64,000 nt of DNA from an uncultured Brachyspira sp. (GCF_910578695.1 NZ_CAJTQJ010000003.1:62001-126000), one strand, 5' to 3'; positions 9,291 through 19,425 are shown, numbered from the stretch's first letter. Notes: generated from the sequence alone by a model not told the origin. Translations and numbers: made by a program.

Positions 9291-11225
9291 TTATTGTTTA
9301 TCTGTTAAACTTTCTATTTTATCTTTTATTCTATTTTCATCATAATCAAATTCTTTTTTATATGAAGATATTGATTTTCTATAATATTTAAGAGCATTTT
9401 TATAATCATTTTTAGCATAATATGCATCTGCAATATGGCTGTATATTTCAGCTTTAGAATTTTCATCTATATATAAAACAGCTTTTAATAATGTTTTCAA
9501 AGCATTATCATAATCGCCTTTCTTATAATAGGCAAAACCTAAAGTATCTATATAATGCGGAGAATTAGGCTCTAATTTAACTGCATATTTAGAAAGTTCT
9601 ATAGCCTTATCCAAGTCTTCTCCTAATGACACTAATGCCCAAGATAAACTATTTATATTTTCGGCTGAGTTTGTATTTTGAGAATATTTATAATTGGCAT
9701 ATAATAAAGCTGAATTTGTATTATTTAATGATAATGCTGTCATATAAGGTATATTTATTCTATAATCATTAGTATTCGATTTATTATTGCTGAAATATTC
9801 ATAATCTTCATTTAGATATTTATAAGCATTTTCATTATCATTATTAAGTAATGATGAATATGCTTTCAAATAGCTGTAAGAATATTTTTCTTTTTCATAT
9901 TTTTCAATTGCCTTTATGGCTAAATAGCTTTCTCCTATATCTGCTGCAGTTAATACTAATGATACCAATTCATTTTCTTTTATATTTTTATTATCTAAAG
10001 CTAAATATTTATTAAGCATTTCTTTTGATGACTGAAAATTATTTTGATTTTTAAACTCTAAAGCAGCCTGCAGATATAAATTATTAAATTTTCCGCTTTT
10101 ATCATAGCTAATCAAATTATCAATATGTTTAGGAAGAGCATCTATATTATTAATCATAAAGTAAAATGATACTATATCCATTTCTGAATTTATTTTATTT
10201 TCATTATTTCCTATTTTGGATACCATTTTATAATATGCTTGTATAATATCTAAATCTATTTCTTTTCTTTCCAAATCAGTTTCTATCATATTAAGAGCAT
10301 TGCTGTATCCTGAAGTTTTAGCCTCTGTAATTATAGATAATATTTTAGGGGTATTAGGATCTGAAGGATCAATCATATCAAATAATCTTTCATCATTTTT
10401 ATCTGACATAAAACTTAAATATGCACTTAAAAATAAAGCATCATTTATAAGTATGCTGTTTGAATAAGCTTCATTATATTTCTCTAAAGCCTGATAGCTT
10501 TTTACCATTCCATAAGCTGCACTGTATCTGTCGGCAGGTGATAATTCAACATCTTTAAGTTTATTTAATCTGTTAATAGCATTAGAAAATCTGCTTAAAT
10601 AAAATTCACTCATACCATAATAAAAATTATAATAACTAAGATAATTATTATTATTCGCTTTTTTACTTTCATCTGCTTTAGAAAAATAATATACAGCCCT
10701 TTCAAGCTCTCTTTTATCATAGAATGTAAAGCCTAATAATATTAAAACATCATTATTGGAGCTGTCTATTTCATAAGCAGATTCTAAATAATATCTTGCC
10801 TTATCTATATTATTAAGAATAAATATATTTCTTTCAGCAGCTTTTAATAGTATATCAATATCTTCATTATTATCAATAACTAATTTATCATAAATCTTTG
10901 AGCTTTCATAATATTCTCCCAAAGCTTCATAGGTTTCGGATAATGTTATATATATATCCTTATTTTGAATATATTTTAAAACTTCCTGAAGCAGTATTTT
11001 AGCACTTTCTAAATCTTTTATATTTTGTTCATTGTAAACTTTATTAGCTAATGCTCTTTCTTTATAAAATAAAGCTAAACTATAAGCAGCTTTCGCCTCT
11101 TCTTCATTTTTTATATATTTTGAATCTTTATATATATCTTCTTCATTTTTATTGGTTTGAGAAAATACATTAGATATACTAATAATAAAAACTATCAATA
11201 TGACAGCATACTTTCTAATTAACAT
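9291..11225 (-). CDS. Exported TPR protein, 644 aa
   Basis: An N-terminal signal peptide (residues 1-22, ending VFSQ) is followed by at least ten TPR-like helix pairs spread over the chain. The C-terminal units are most canonical, for example PHYIDTLGFAYYKKGDYDNA and SHIADAYYAKNDYKNALKYY. It should be a periplasmic scaffold, probably in envelope assembly. Brachyspira-type genomes carry many such proteins. No enzymatic domain is seen. It heads the run of minus-strand genes down to rsmG. Confidence 0.85.
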   Translation of the reverse strand: MLIRKYAVILIVFIISISNVFSQTNKNEEDIYKDSKYIKNEEEAKAAYSLALFYKERALANKVYNEQNIKDLESAKILLQEVLKYIQNKDIYITLSETYEALGEYYESSKIYDKLVIDNNEDIDILLKAAERNIFILNNIDKARYYLESAYEIDSSNNDVLILLGFTFYDKRELERAVYYFSKADESKKANNNNYLSYYNFYYGMSEFYLSRFSNAINRLNKLKDVELSPADRYSAAYGMVKSYQALEKYNEAYSNSILINDALFLSAYLSFMSDKNDERLFDMIDPSDPNTPKILSIITEAKTSGYSNALNMIETDLERKEIDLDIIQAYYKMVSKIGNNENKINSEMDIVSFYFMINNIDALPKHIDNLISYDKSGKFNNLYLQAALEFKNQNNFQSSKEMLNKYLALDNKNIKENELVSLVLTAADIGESYLAIKAIEKYEKEKYSYSYLKAYSSLLNNDNENAYKYLNEDYEYFSNNKSNTNDYRINIPYMTALSLNNTNSALLYANYKYSQNTNSAENINSLSWALVSLGEDLDKAIELSKYAVKLEPNSPHYIDTLGFAYYKKGDYDNALKTLLKAVLYIDENSKAEIYSHIADAYYAKNDYKNALKYYRKSISSYKKEFDYDENRIKDKIESLTDKQ

Positions 11226-11324
11226 ATTTATTATAACTCCGTAATTTAAAGTTTACATAATTTTAATATATGTTCGTATTTATATCAATAAAAAAATAAT
11301 GCTTTATGAAAGAATTGATATATA

Positions 11325-12305
11325 TTAATTAATAGGAATTTCAGATTCTTTATCAAATGCTTTTTCAAGCAAATCTTCTAATTTTTTATTGGTATAAAAA
11401 TCTGCTTTAACTTTTGTAACTATTTCCAATGTGTTTTTTCTAGGTATTTTTACAGTTTCGCCCATAAATATATTATAATTACTTTTCATAAGTTTTATTG
11501 TTTCATATCCCATAAGCACTGCCACCAAACAAAAATGTCTGTATCCTAAAGCTTTTTTATCTATAGACATAATATATTCTACAGAGTATTTAAATTCATT
11601 CATAGCAGATTCTATCATTTTTACTAAAATTTCCATAGATTTATCCATATAAGCACCATCTTCAAAATAAGGTGCAGGATTTTCATTGTCAAATAAACTT
11701 AGGGGCCAGAATACTCTTTTTTCTTTATAATCCAGTTTGGCATCTTTTATAATATTAACTTTCTGTAAAAATCTTCCTAAATTTTTAGCTTTTTCTTTAT
11801 CTAACTCTAAATTATCCAGTATTTTTACAAGTTCTGTAAGATAAAGTCCCACAGTACCTGCAACATAATAGCAATAATCATCTAAATCTTCAAATGTTGA
11901 TATAGTATGATCCTGATAATAAATCATACCATAACCCATTTCCCTTAAATATGAAATAGATATATTTTTTATGTCTTGTCTGAAAGTGAAAAATGGTTTA
12001 AGAACTGTATCTGCATTTTCTATTAAAACTTTATCATTTTCATTTATGCTGTTTTCTATAAGCACCTTCTTGAAATTTTCAAGATTATCAATATTTTCTG
12101 TTTTTAATATATTAATGAAGCCTGTTATTAATGTTTCTTTATCTTGATGACTATGCATAGAATCTTCAATAGTATCTATTATTCTTGCAAGTAAATACTG
12201 CACTTCTACTTTATTTTTTTTATTTTTATCCAGTAATGGTATAGTTAAAGCAAAGCTTCTTGAAACTAAATCAAGTAAATATTTCGTATTAATTTTAGAT
12301 GCCAT
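11325..12305 (-). CDS. Squalene/phytoene synthase family protein
   Basis: A 326-residue all-helical protein of the head-to-head prenyl synthase family, which condenses two prenyl diphosphates through a cyclopropyl intermediate. The first aspartate motif DTIED is near residues 43-47 and the second, NIIKDAKLD, near 189-197; YVAGTVGLYL lies between, matching the YVAGxVG signature of squalene synthases. Both Mg-binding motifs look intact. It follows ispF by 18 bases, so precursor synthesis and use are probably one transcript. Whether it makes squalene, dehydrosqualene or phytoene cannot be told. Confidence 0.85.
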   Translation of the reverse strand: MASKINTKYLLDLVSRSFALTIPLLDKNKKNKVEVQYLLARIIDTIEDSMHSHQDKETLITGFINILKTENIDNLENFKKVLIENSINENDKVLIENADTVLKPFFTFRQDIKNISISYLREMGYGMIYYQDHTISTFEDLDDYCYYVAGTVGLYLTELVKILDNLELDKEKAKNLGRFLQKVNIIKDAKLDYKEKRVFWPLSLFDNENPAPYFEDGAYMDKSMEILVKMIESAMNEFKYSVEYIMSIDKKALGYRHFCLVAVLMGYETIKLMKSNYNIFMGETVKIPRKNTLEIVTKVKADFYTNKKLEDLLEKAFDKESEIPIN

Positions 12306-12323
12306 ATATTTTTTCCTAAATTT

Positions 12324-12794
12324 TTATTTTTTTAATAATGATGCACAATGAACTGCAATGCCTTCTCCTCTGCCTATAGAATCCATTTTTTCATTAGTTT
12401 TAGCTTTTATTGAAATATTTTCTATATCAGTTTTCAAAACTTTGGATAGATTTTCTCTCATAGTATCTATATGATTTCTCAATTTTGGCTTTTCTAATAT
12501 AATTGTTATATCAGTATTAGATATAGAATATTTTTTTTCTTCCATTATGCATACTGCTTCTTTTAAAAGCTCCATAGAAGAGATATTTTTATACCGCTCA
12601 TCATTATCAGGAAAATGGCTTCCTATATCCCCAAGTGCTAATGCACCCAATATAGAATCTATAAGGGCATGAATAACTGCATCAGCATCAGAATGTCCTT
12701 TTAATCCTAATTCATAAGGAATTTCTATGCCTGCCAATATTAGTTTGCGGTTTTCTGCAAATATATGCGAATCATATCCGTATCCTATTCTCAT
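12324..12794 (-). CDS. ispF: 2-C-methyl-D-erythritol 2,4-cyclodiphosphate synthase
   Basis: IspF makes the cyclic diphosphate in the MEP isoprenoid pathway. The 156-residue length is typical. GYGYDSHIF supplies the zinc ligands Asp8 and His10, and LKGHSDADAVIHALIDSILGA holds the third ligand His and the substrate loop; the C-terminal family end GRGEGIAVHCASLL is present. Its presence indicates a MEP-type rather than mevalonate-type isoprenoid route. Confidence 0.97.
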   Translation of the reverse strand: MRIGYGYDSHIFAENRKLILAGIEIPYELGLKGHSDADAVIHALIDSILGALALGDIGSHFPDNDERYKNISSMELLKEAVCIMEEKKYSISNTDITIILEKPKLRNHIDTMRENLSKVLKTDIENISIKAKTNEKMDSIGRGEGIAVHCASLLKK

Positions 12795-13046
12795 TTACTG
12801 ATATCCTTAATTGTATGTTTAAATTATACTAAAATAAACTATTTTGTCAAATACATTGCATAGATGTTTAATTAATTAAATCATAACAATATGGAATTAA
12901 AAAATAAGTATTATTTGTATTATAAAAAATTATAATATATTATTATTAATAGTAAAAAAATCTAAAATTCATATATGTTAGTTGAATGCTTGAAAAAAAT
13001 ATACAATACTAGTAGAAAATATAAAATAAAAAAACGGAGAAAATAA

Positions 13047-14228
13047 ATGAACAAAATAGGTCTTTTACCAAGAATTATTATAGGTATAATTCTTGGTATA
13101 TTAGCAGGTATATTTCTTCCTGCACCTGTGGTTAGAATTTTTGTAACTATAAGCAGTATATTCAGTTTATTCTTGAATTTCATTATACCGCTTATGATAG
13201 TGGCTTTTATAGGATATGGTATTGCAAACCTTACAGAAGGGGCTAGTAAATTAATAGGAATTACAGTTGTTATATCTTATAGCTCCACATTACTAGCAGG
13301 AAGCATAGCATTTTTAGTAGCTTCAAGTCTTTTTCCTTCTCTTTTAGGTGCTTCAGCTTTAAGCAGTGTGAAAATTGAATCTGGATTAAGCAGTTATTTT
13401 ACTATACCTCTTAAGCCTTTATTTGATGTTACATCTGCTGTAGTATTTGCATTTATTTTGGGTATTGGGATAACAATGCTGAGACCTAAAAAACAAGGAG
13501 AGGAATTATTTTCTATAGTAAGAGATTCAGAAGAAGTTATACAGGCAATTTTAAAAAATATAATAATACCTATACTTCCTTTGCATATTTTAGGAACTTT
13601 TGCTAATTTAGCTTATGCAGGAAGCATACAGCATATACTTGTGATATTCGGTAAAGTATTTGCTGTTGTTATTACTATTCATATACTTTATATTACAGCT
13701 TTATTTATAATAGCTGGTATTATAGGAAAAAAATCACCTATAATGCTTATTAAAAATCAGATTCCTCCATACTTTACCGCTGTAGGTACTCAAAGCAGTG
13801 CAGCAACTATACCTGTAAGTTTAATAGCAGCAGAAAAAAACGGAGTATCAGAACAGATTAGAAAATTTGTTATACCTCTTTGTGCTACTATACATTTGGC
13901 AGGCTCTATGATAACATTAACTTGCTGTTCTACTGCTGTTATATTAATTTTAGGACAAACTCCTACTTACAGTTCAATACTTCCTTTCATACTTATGTTA
14001 GGCATAGCTATGGTTGCAGCTCCCGGTGCTCCCGGAGGTGCTGTTATGAGTGCTTTGCCTTTTCTTTATATGATTGGAATAACAGGAGAAGAATTACAAG
14101 GCTTGATGATAGCATTATATTTAACTCAGGACTCATTCGGTACTGCTGCTAATGTATCAGGAGATAATGCTATAGCTGTATTTGTTGATTGGTTCTATCA
14201 AACTAAGATTAAAAAAGAAGCTGCATAA
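13047..14228 (+). CDS. Sodium:dicarboxylate symporter (DAACS family)
   Basis: A 393-residue inner-membrane transporter with about eight helices. The DAACS hallmarks are present: the serine-rich hairpin AVGTQSSAATIPVSL near residues 248-262, a later hairpin rich in Gly/Ala/Pro (MVAAPGAPGGAVMSALPF), and a C-terminal helix with SFGTAANVSGDNAIAV. It probably imports glutamate, serine/threonine or dicarboxylates with Na+ or H+. The Shine-Dalgarno is GGAG. A strong terminator follows, so it is a single-gene unit. Confidence 0.92.
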   Translation: MNKIGLLPRIIIGIILGILAGIFLPAPVVRIFVTISSIFSLFLNFIIPLMIVAFIGYGIANLTEGASKLIGITVVISYSSTLLAGSIAFLVASSLFPSLLGASALSSVKIESGLSSYFTIPLKPLFDVTSAVVFAFILGIGITMLRPKKQGEELFSIVRDSEEVIQAILKNIIIPILPLHILGTFANLAYAGSIQHILVIFGKVFAVVITIHILYITALFIIAGIIGKKSPIMLIKNQIPPYFTAVGTQSSAATIPVSLIAAEKNGVSEQIRKFVIPLCATIHLAGSMITLTCCSTAVILILGQTPTYSSILPFILMLGIAMVAAPGAPGGAVMSALPFLYMIGITGEELQGLMIALYLTQDSFGTAANVSGDNAIAVFVDWFYQTKIKKEAA

Positions 14229-14255
14229 ATTATTTAATTAAATAAAAATAATTAT

Positions 14256-14294
14256 AAAAGGATAGTTCTCACTATAAGGCTATCCTTTTATTTT
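14256..14294 (+). terminator. Rho-independent terminator after symporter
   Basis: AAAAGGATAG (14256-14265) pairs with CTATCCTTTT (14280-14289), followed by a T-rich tail. Confidence 0.85.
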
Positions 14295-14740
14295 ATATAT
14301 ATTATATTTTTTAATCCCGTAATTTATAATTAAAAATATAGTTTTATAATAAATGCTTTATTTAATATGATACTCAAACATAAAAAGCATATACGCACAA
14401 ATTTTTATTAATTTTTTTAATTTATTGAATGCACGCTTAATCTATTATTAATTAAAAAGTTTCGTTCTGGATGCGGTTATGTGATTATAAAGTTTAATAA
14501 AATCTATAATTACAGAAAATATTATAAAAAATATAATGATTATCAATTCTGAAATAAGCAGTAAATATATAGGGCAGTATTGCAAATATTGTAAAAAATA
14601 AATTTTATAATTACTTTTTTTAATTTATTATTTCATCAATTTATTTTAATTAATAAATATTGATTTCTAATTTATATTATGATATTATTATTTAAAAGTT
14701 TATATATTAAAATAATCAAATAATAAATATAGTAAGAAAT
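14295..14740. other. Gene-free AT-rich spacer
   Basis: About 446 bases without an open frame, RNA gene or convincing promoter. A slightly GC-richer patch near 14461-14485 shows no recognisable structure. Confidence 0.5.
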
Positions 14741-16015
14741 ATGAAAACATTAATAAATATATTAGCAGTTATTTTAATACCGATTTCTATTATATCTATT
14801 TTTATTTCTGTTATAATAGCTATGATTTTTAGACAAAATACGGCTTTTATTATAATTACAGTTTCTTTAGTTTTTATAATAAATTCTATAATATTATTTG
14901 TAAAAAAGAACTATAAACTATTTATCATAATATTTTCATCTGCAGCAATATTATTACTTATAAGTATATTTTCTATTGTTCTTTATAATAATTATGAAAA
15001 AAATTTAAAAAGAGTTGATAATTATATCAGACTTGATTTATACTATCCTTTTGACTATATTAGAAGTGATGCCAATTCAAAAATAGCAAAACTTACAAAT
15101 GAGTCAGATTTAATAATAACAAATAATTTTCCAAGACTTGACGGAGCTACAGCATTATTTCCGCTTTATTCATCATTTGCAAATGCTGTTTATAAAATCA
15201 CAGATACAAATAATATGTTTTTGGAGTGGATACCATATAAAAATTATATAGTAACTAATGATGACGGAAAAATAGAAACTGTTTATGATGTAGCATCAGA
15301 CAGCAGTTATGATACAGTTTATGTATTATGCTCAAAAACTCATAATGCTTATATTAATCTTATTTATGATAAAGCTGATTTAATATTTTGTGCTGCACCT
15401 TCAGAAGATGAAATTGAAGAGGCTGAGGATAATAACAGAGAATTAATATTAACTCCTATAGGAAAAGAGGCATTTATATTTTTTGTAAACTCTGAAAATA
15501 AAATAGATAATCTTTCAAAAGAGAATCTAAAAAATATATACACAGGAAAAATAAATAATTGGAAAGAAGTAGGCGGATATAATATGAAAATAAAAGCCTA
15601 TCAAAGGAATGCAAACAGCGGAAGTCAGACTGCTTTTATAAATTTTATGTCTTCAATGAATGCAGAAAATGATATAATGAATCCTGATACATCAGTAGCA
15701 GTCGGCGGAATGCTTGATATAATAAATAAAGTAAGCGAATACAGAAATAGAAAAAATGCTTTGGGATATTCATTTTTATTTTTTGCATCCGATATGGTAA
15801 AAAACAATGAGATAAAAATTCTATCTATTGATAATATTAAGCCTAGCAGAGAAAATATACAAAACTCCTCTTATCCTTTAGCCAATGATTTTTATGCTGT
15901 AACAACCAAAGAGGCTTTAAATAAAAATCACAATATTAAAAAATTAATAGACTTTATACTTTCAGAACAAGGGCAGTATTTAGTTGAAGAAACAGGATAT
16001 ACTCCTATTAAATAA
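14741..16015 (+). CDS. Membrane-anchored PstS-like substrate-binding protein
   Basis: Residues 1-85 form three hydrophobic helices; residues about 95-424 are a periplasmic-binding-protein fold of the PstS type. The phosphate-binding-protein patterns are visible: NFPRLDGATALFPLY near 127-141, LTPIGKEAFIFFVN, the family motif IYTGKINNWKEVGG, and NSGSQTAF. Free PstS is normally a lipoprotein; here the domain is fused to membrane helices. No pst transport genes are adjacent, so it may sense rather than transport. Last host gene before the prophage. Confidence 0.85.
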   Translation: MKTLINILAVILIPISIISIFISVIIAMIFRQNTAFIIITVSLVFIINSIILFVKKNYKLFIIIFSSAAILLLISIFSIVLYNNYEKNLKRVDNYIRLDLYYPFDYIRSDANSKIAKLTNESDLIITNNFPRLDGATALFPLYSSFANAVYKITDTNNMFLEWIPYKNYIVTNDDGKIETVYDVASDSSYDTVYVLCSKTHNAYINLIYDKADLIFCAAPSEDEIEEAEDNNRELILTPIGKEAFIFFVNSENKIDNLSKENLKNIYTGKINNWKEVGGYNMKIKAYQRNANSGSQTAFINFMSSMNAENDIMNPDTSVAVGGMLDIINKVSEYRNRKNALGYSFLFFASDMVKNNEIKILSIDNIKPSRENIQNSSYPLANDFYAVTTKEALNKNHNIKKLIDFILSEQGQYLVEETGYTPIK

Positions 16016-16316
16016 AGTTTTATGATTGTTTTATTAACTAGATTATAACTGATATTATAAAAAATTATCAGATATATATACCCAATTTTTATTAGTAATT
16101 ATAAACTGATTGTTAATAAAATAAGCCCTATTATTTTTGCAAATCTCTAATATCAGCAATTTTTATAATATTAATTGTTAGATATTATCAAGCGAGTTTA
16201 TTTTTATTATTACTAATAAAAATTGTTCGCTACTCTGCGTGCTTTCAGCAAAAAGCTTTATCCGTCTTCGGCGAACTTTCCAGACGCTTATAATTTTTAT
16301 TAGCAGTAATAAAAAA
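16016..16316. repeat. Gene-free region with degenerate hairpin elements
   Basis: No gene is visible. The segment 16196-16320 contains GCGAGTTTATTT and a hairpin-forming stretch with arms around ATTACTAATAAAAATT and AATTTTTATTAG that enclose GC-richer, stop-filled sequence. It resembles copies at 57486-57560 and 57630-57700 on the far side of the prophage. Confidence 0.5.
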
Positions 16317-16640
16317 GTTTATCGATAACAATAAAATAAAAAACTTGTGCGTACCTGACATTCATAGAATGTCAGGGAATAATTAACGAACAAGTTTTTT
16401 TATTAGTAAATAAAGAGATAAACGAGCAGCTTATAACTGACGAAGGAAGTTATAAGCTAATTTAAAGCGAGTTTATCGATAACAATAAAATAAAAAACTT
16501 GTGAGTGCCTGACATTCATAGAATGTCAGGGAATAATTAACGAACAAGTTTTTTATTAGTAAATAAAGAGATAAACGAGCAGCTAATAACCGACAATAAG
16601 AAGGTTATTAGCTATTTTAAAGCGAGTTTATCGATAACAA
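16317..16640 (+). repeat. Tandem ~155-bp repeat with nested hairpins
   Basis: Two near-identical units start at 16317 and 16471 (GTTTATCGATAACAATAAAA) and a third start is at 16626, giving a period of 154-155. Each unit holds two nested structures: AAAAAACTTGT/ACAAGTTTTTT enclosing CCTGACATTC/GAATGTCAGG, and GATAAAC/GTTTATC enclosing an 11-base stem. In unit 1 the inner stem of the second structure is AGCTTATAACT; in unit 2 it is AGCTAATAACC. Both arms change together, which indicates selection or copying of the hairpin. Confidence 0.8.
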
Positions 16641-16969
16641 TAATAAAAAATTATTATTTTAACGAATTTCAAAAGAATATGGAAAGCGGTACGAGTTTCA
16701 AAATTTCCACTAACCGACATAATAAAAAATCTAGTATGCGTAAAAAACATACTAGATTTAAAACAAAATCAATTTTTAAAAATATCGAAAATAAAAGCAA
16801 ATAAAAAGTTTTTTTACAACTTTTTTAATATAAATCTGAGCATATCTTTTAACTATCCATCAGTTAAAAAAATAACAAATCAATACCGAAGGTACGCCTT
16901 TGGCGGCATCAGAAATTTATTTAAATCATTTGAAAACAAATCAAAAAAATATTTATGCGGAGCAGTATG
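16641..16969. other. Leader region of prophage early block, with perfect hairpin
   Basis: No gene. A perfect 12-base stem AAATCTAGTATG/CATACTAGATTT spans about 16728-16760. Further on, a GC-richer patch near 16889-16910 (CCGAAGGTACGCCTTTGGCGG region) precedes the first phage gene. A left attachment site is expected somewhere here but I cannot define it. Confidence 0.5.
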
Positions 16970-17911
16970 ATGACAGAAACACCAGAAGTAAAAAGCGAAT
17001 ACTTAATAGCAACGTATGGCGATGCTATGCTTGATAGAGGTTTTACCTCTATACCGAATACATTAATTTATTACAGAAAAAGATTAGGACTTACTGCAAG
17101 CGAGTTTGAGTTTATAATCGCTGTAATGAGTTTGAGCTGGAAAAGAGATAAAGAAATCAGAGATAAAGAAATCAACCCTGCATCTACCATTTATACAAGA
17201 CAACGACAAAGTCTGTTTTCAAAAGGCTATTTAACTTTCTCAAGCAGGAATGTTTACATAGGTGATAGATTTGCAGGAACAGGAACGGTATATAATTTCG
17301 CAGGATTAAAAAAAGCTATAGAGATGCTTGTTGAAGAAGACAGAGCAATACGAAATATGGATGCACCTGTAGACCAGAAATATGATGAGCCTAGCTTGTT
17401 TAATGAAGACATAAACACAGAACCTTTACAGCCTCCGAAATTAATCAAAGAGGAAAAAGAAAAAAGCGAAGAAGAAAAAACTCCAGAAGAAAAAGAAGAG
17501 GATAAAAAGAGAGAAGAGTTTTTAGAAAAATATAATGAGCTTCATAAAGAATTAATAGGCGTTAAAATAAATCATAAATACCATAAAATATACACTAGCT
17601 TTTTAATTGATATATTCAATAAACGTGTGCATGACAATTTTGACGAAGCTTTGTCTATAGTAAAGTTTAATTTCTTAAAATTATCACTGAATAAAAGATA
17701 CTCTCTAAAACTTCAAGACTTATTAAGAATGGCTTTATGTCAAAAAAATGAAAATCAAAAAAATAATACATACAAAGAAAATAAAACACAAGAAGAAAAT
17801 AAAAAATATTCAATACCTCGAGGACTTGATAAATTAAATGCTTTATTAAATGAATTAGAAAAAGGAGGAAATATTCATGAAGCGTATGCTAAAATTGCAA
17901 ATTGCGGATAG
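16970..17911 (+). CDS. Phage replication initiation-like protein
   Basis: The first gene of the early block. Residues about 10-115 have the pattern of the N-terminal winged-helix domain of phage and plasmid replication proteins (FTSIPNTLIYYRKRLGL, then ASEFEFIIAVMSLSW and a SLFSKGYL wing). A highly acidic/basic linker (about 145-190) and a helical C-terminal half follow. A helicase-loader-like ATPase gene follows with a 35-base overlap, a common initiator/loader pairing. An ATG at 16955 is in frame, but GGAG at 16959-16962 favours the ATG at 16970 (or 16967). Confidence 0.7.
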   Translation: MTETPEVKSEYLIATYGDAMLDRGFTSIPNTLIYYRKRLGLTASEFEFIIAVMSLSWKRDKEIRDKEINPASTIYTRQRQSLFSKGYLTFSSRNVYIGDRFAGTGTVYNFAGLKKAIEMLVEEDRAIRNMDAPVDQKYDEPSLFNEDINTEPLQPPKLIKEEKEKSEEEKTPEEKEEDKKREEFLEKYNELHKELIGVKINHKYHKIYTSFLIDIFNKRVHDNFDEALSIVKFNFLKLSLNKRYSLKLQDLLRMALCQKNENQKNNTYKENKTQEENKKYSIPRGLDKLNALLNELEKGGNIHEAYAKIANCG

Positions 17912-18734
17912 CGGCTATTGCCTGCTAAGTTATAAAAAGCATTTGCAGAAATTATATGAAACAGCAAGAGACGGCAAAGATCCTCTCTGCACAAGATGTG
18001 ATGAGTTTGGATTTGTTATAGGTACTGATTCTAAAACATCTTCTAAAGAAAATCTAATTCCTATTATGTGTCATTGTGTGAGTGATGAAAAAAGCAGGAT
18101 AAAAGGAAAACTAGAAGACTTAGAAAAAATAATAAAAAAGTATAAGATGATATTTGATACTTTAGATAGTGATATGACATTAGATATTTTTTCAGACAGA
18201 TTTAATAATCAAAAGTTGGTAAGCAGTATAAAAAAATATTTAGCATTAGGAAGTATGAACTCGCTGTATCTGGAAGGAGAAAGCGGAACAGGTAAAACCA
18301 CAATGCTTAAAATGTTATGGCAGATATATGCTATTAATGATATCAAGGCATTGTATATGAGAGCATCTAGTTTTGAAGATATGCATAAAAACTTATTCAA
18401 TAAAAATGCTCAGGACAGAGACTTGAAATTAAGTATAAATAATAAAATAGATAATGTTAAATATGCGGATATTATAATGATTGATGATATTGACAGCGTG
18501 GGGTTTCATTATGCTGCAGAAGGATATTATAACTTATTTGATAAAATAAGATCATTAGAAAAAACTGCTATCCTTACATCAAATAAAAATTATAGCAGTT
18601 TAATGAACAGCTTAAATATAAAAACAAGGAAAGATAATATTGAAGAAATTAAAGGCAGACTTACAAGCAGATTAAAGAACTTGAATATTATAGAACTTGA
18701 AATGCAAAAGTCTAAAGAATTGATAACAGTTTAA
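17877..18734 (+). CDS. DnaC/DnaI-like helicase loader ATPase
   Basis: A 285-residue AAA+ protein. An N-terminal Cys cluster (CTRC near residue 40, CHC near 63) looks like a zinc-binding element. Walker A GESGTGKTT is near residues 134-142, Walker B IIMIDDID near 200-207, and a sensor motif AILTSNKNY near 231. Such proteins load the replicative helicase at the phage origin. It has an excellent Shine-Dalgarno (AAGGAGGA) inside the preceding gene, so the two are translationally coupled. Confidence 0.85.
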   Translation: MKRMLKLQIADSGYCLLSYKKHLQKLYETARDGKDPLCTRCDEFGFVIGTDSKTSSKENLIPIMCHCVSDEKSRIKGKLEDLEKIIKKYKMIFDTLDSDMTLDIFSDRFNNQKLVSSIKKYLALGSMNSLYLEGESGTGKTTMLKMLWQIYAINDIKALYMRASSFEDMHKNLFNKNAQDRDLKLSINNKIDNVKYADIIMIDDIDSVGFHYAAEGYYNLFDKIRSLEKTAILTSNKNYSSLMNSLNIKTRKDNIEEIKGRLTSRLKNLNIIELEMQKSKELITV

Positions 18735-18780
18735 ATATTCAAAATATTATTTTGATTATTAAAAATATAGGAGAATTAAA

Positions 18781-19107
18781 ATGCTAAAAATGATGGTATT
18801 CAGTATTAACACTAGCAAGTATTTTGAATTAGGCTGTTTGGAATTAGAAAAGTTCATTAAACATCTAGGAGAACCTGCTTATGCTAATTTAATAACAGAT
18901 GAATTAAAAGAGTTATTAAATACTTACGAGCCAGATTATAAAAGAGATGATTGGGATATACATTTTTCTAATTGGTTAAAAAGTTTGCAGACAGGAGATT
19001 ATTTATGTATGTATGACGGCTGGATAACAGATTATAAAACTATGAATGAATTAAAAGAAAAGTATATAACACAATTAAAAGACAAAGGTATGTTAATAAA
19101 CTGTTAA
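18781..19107 (+). CDS. Phage early protein, unknown
   Basis: A 108-residue acidic soluble protein that I do not recognise. It begins after a good AGGAG site and is followed by the next early gene after about 50 bases. Tryptophan-containing motifs (DDWDIHFSNWLKSLQTGDYL) suggest a compact fold. No catalytic motif is visible. Confidence 0.7.
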   Translation: MLKMMVFSINTSKYFELGCLELEKFIKHLGEPAYANLITDELKELLNTYEPDYKRDDWDIHFSNWLKSLQTGDYLCMYDGWITDYKTMNELKEKYITQLKDKGMLINC

Positions 19108-19156
19108 CAATGTTGATAACTTGTAAATAAGATGTTGAGAAATTAGGAGATAATAT

Positions 19157-19411
19157 ATGACTATTCTTATAAGAACTAAAGATGAAATAAATTATATAAC
19201 TGATTTTGAAGGTATGTATATAAAAGAGCCTAGCAAAGATGATAATGTTTACTCTTTATATATAGATACAAAGAATACAGGATTTTATATTTATAAAAAT
19301 GAAAATAAGGAAGAAGTGATGAAAGTATTTAATTATATAGCTGATGAAATAGAAGACGGCTATAAAATCGGAAATGAAAAAATATCTATAGATTTAAATA
19401 CTTTTGAATAA
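19157..19411 (+). CDS. Small phage early protein, unknown
   Basis: 84 residues, acidic, with alternating strands (NVYSLYIDTKNTGFYIY) and a C-terminal helix. A strong Shine-Dalgarno, TTAGGAG, precedes it. I do not recognise the family. Confidence 0.65.
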   Translation: MTILIRTKDEINYITDFEGMYIKEPSKDDNVYSLYIDTKNTGFYIYKNENKEEVMKVFNYIADEIEDGYKIGNEKISIDLNTFE

Positions 19412-19425
19412 TAGGAGTTAATAAA

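Noticed and set aside
13880..14152. 90-residue frame inside the symporter gene
   Set aside because: Shadow frame; Cys/Tyr/Arg-rich composition mirrors the real frame's codons.
16317..16640. Tandem 155-bp repeats as a CRISPR array or gene
   Set aside because: The whole unit is repeated rather than a short repeat with unique spacers, and all frames contain stops.
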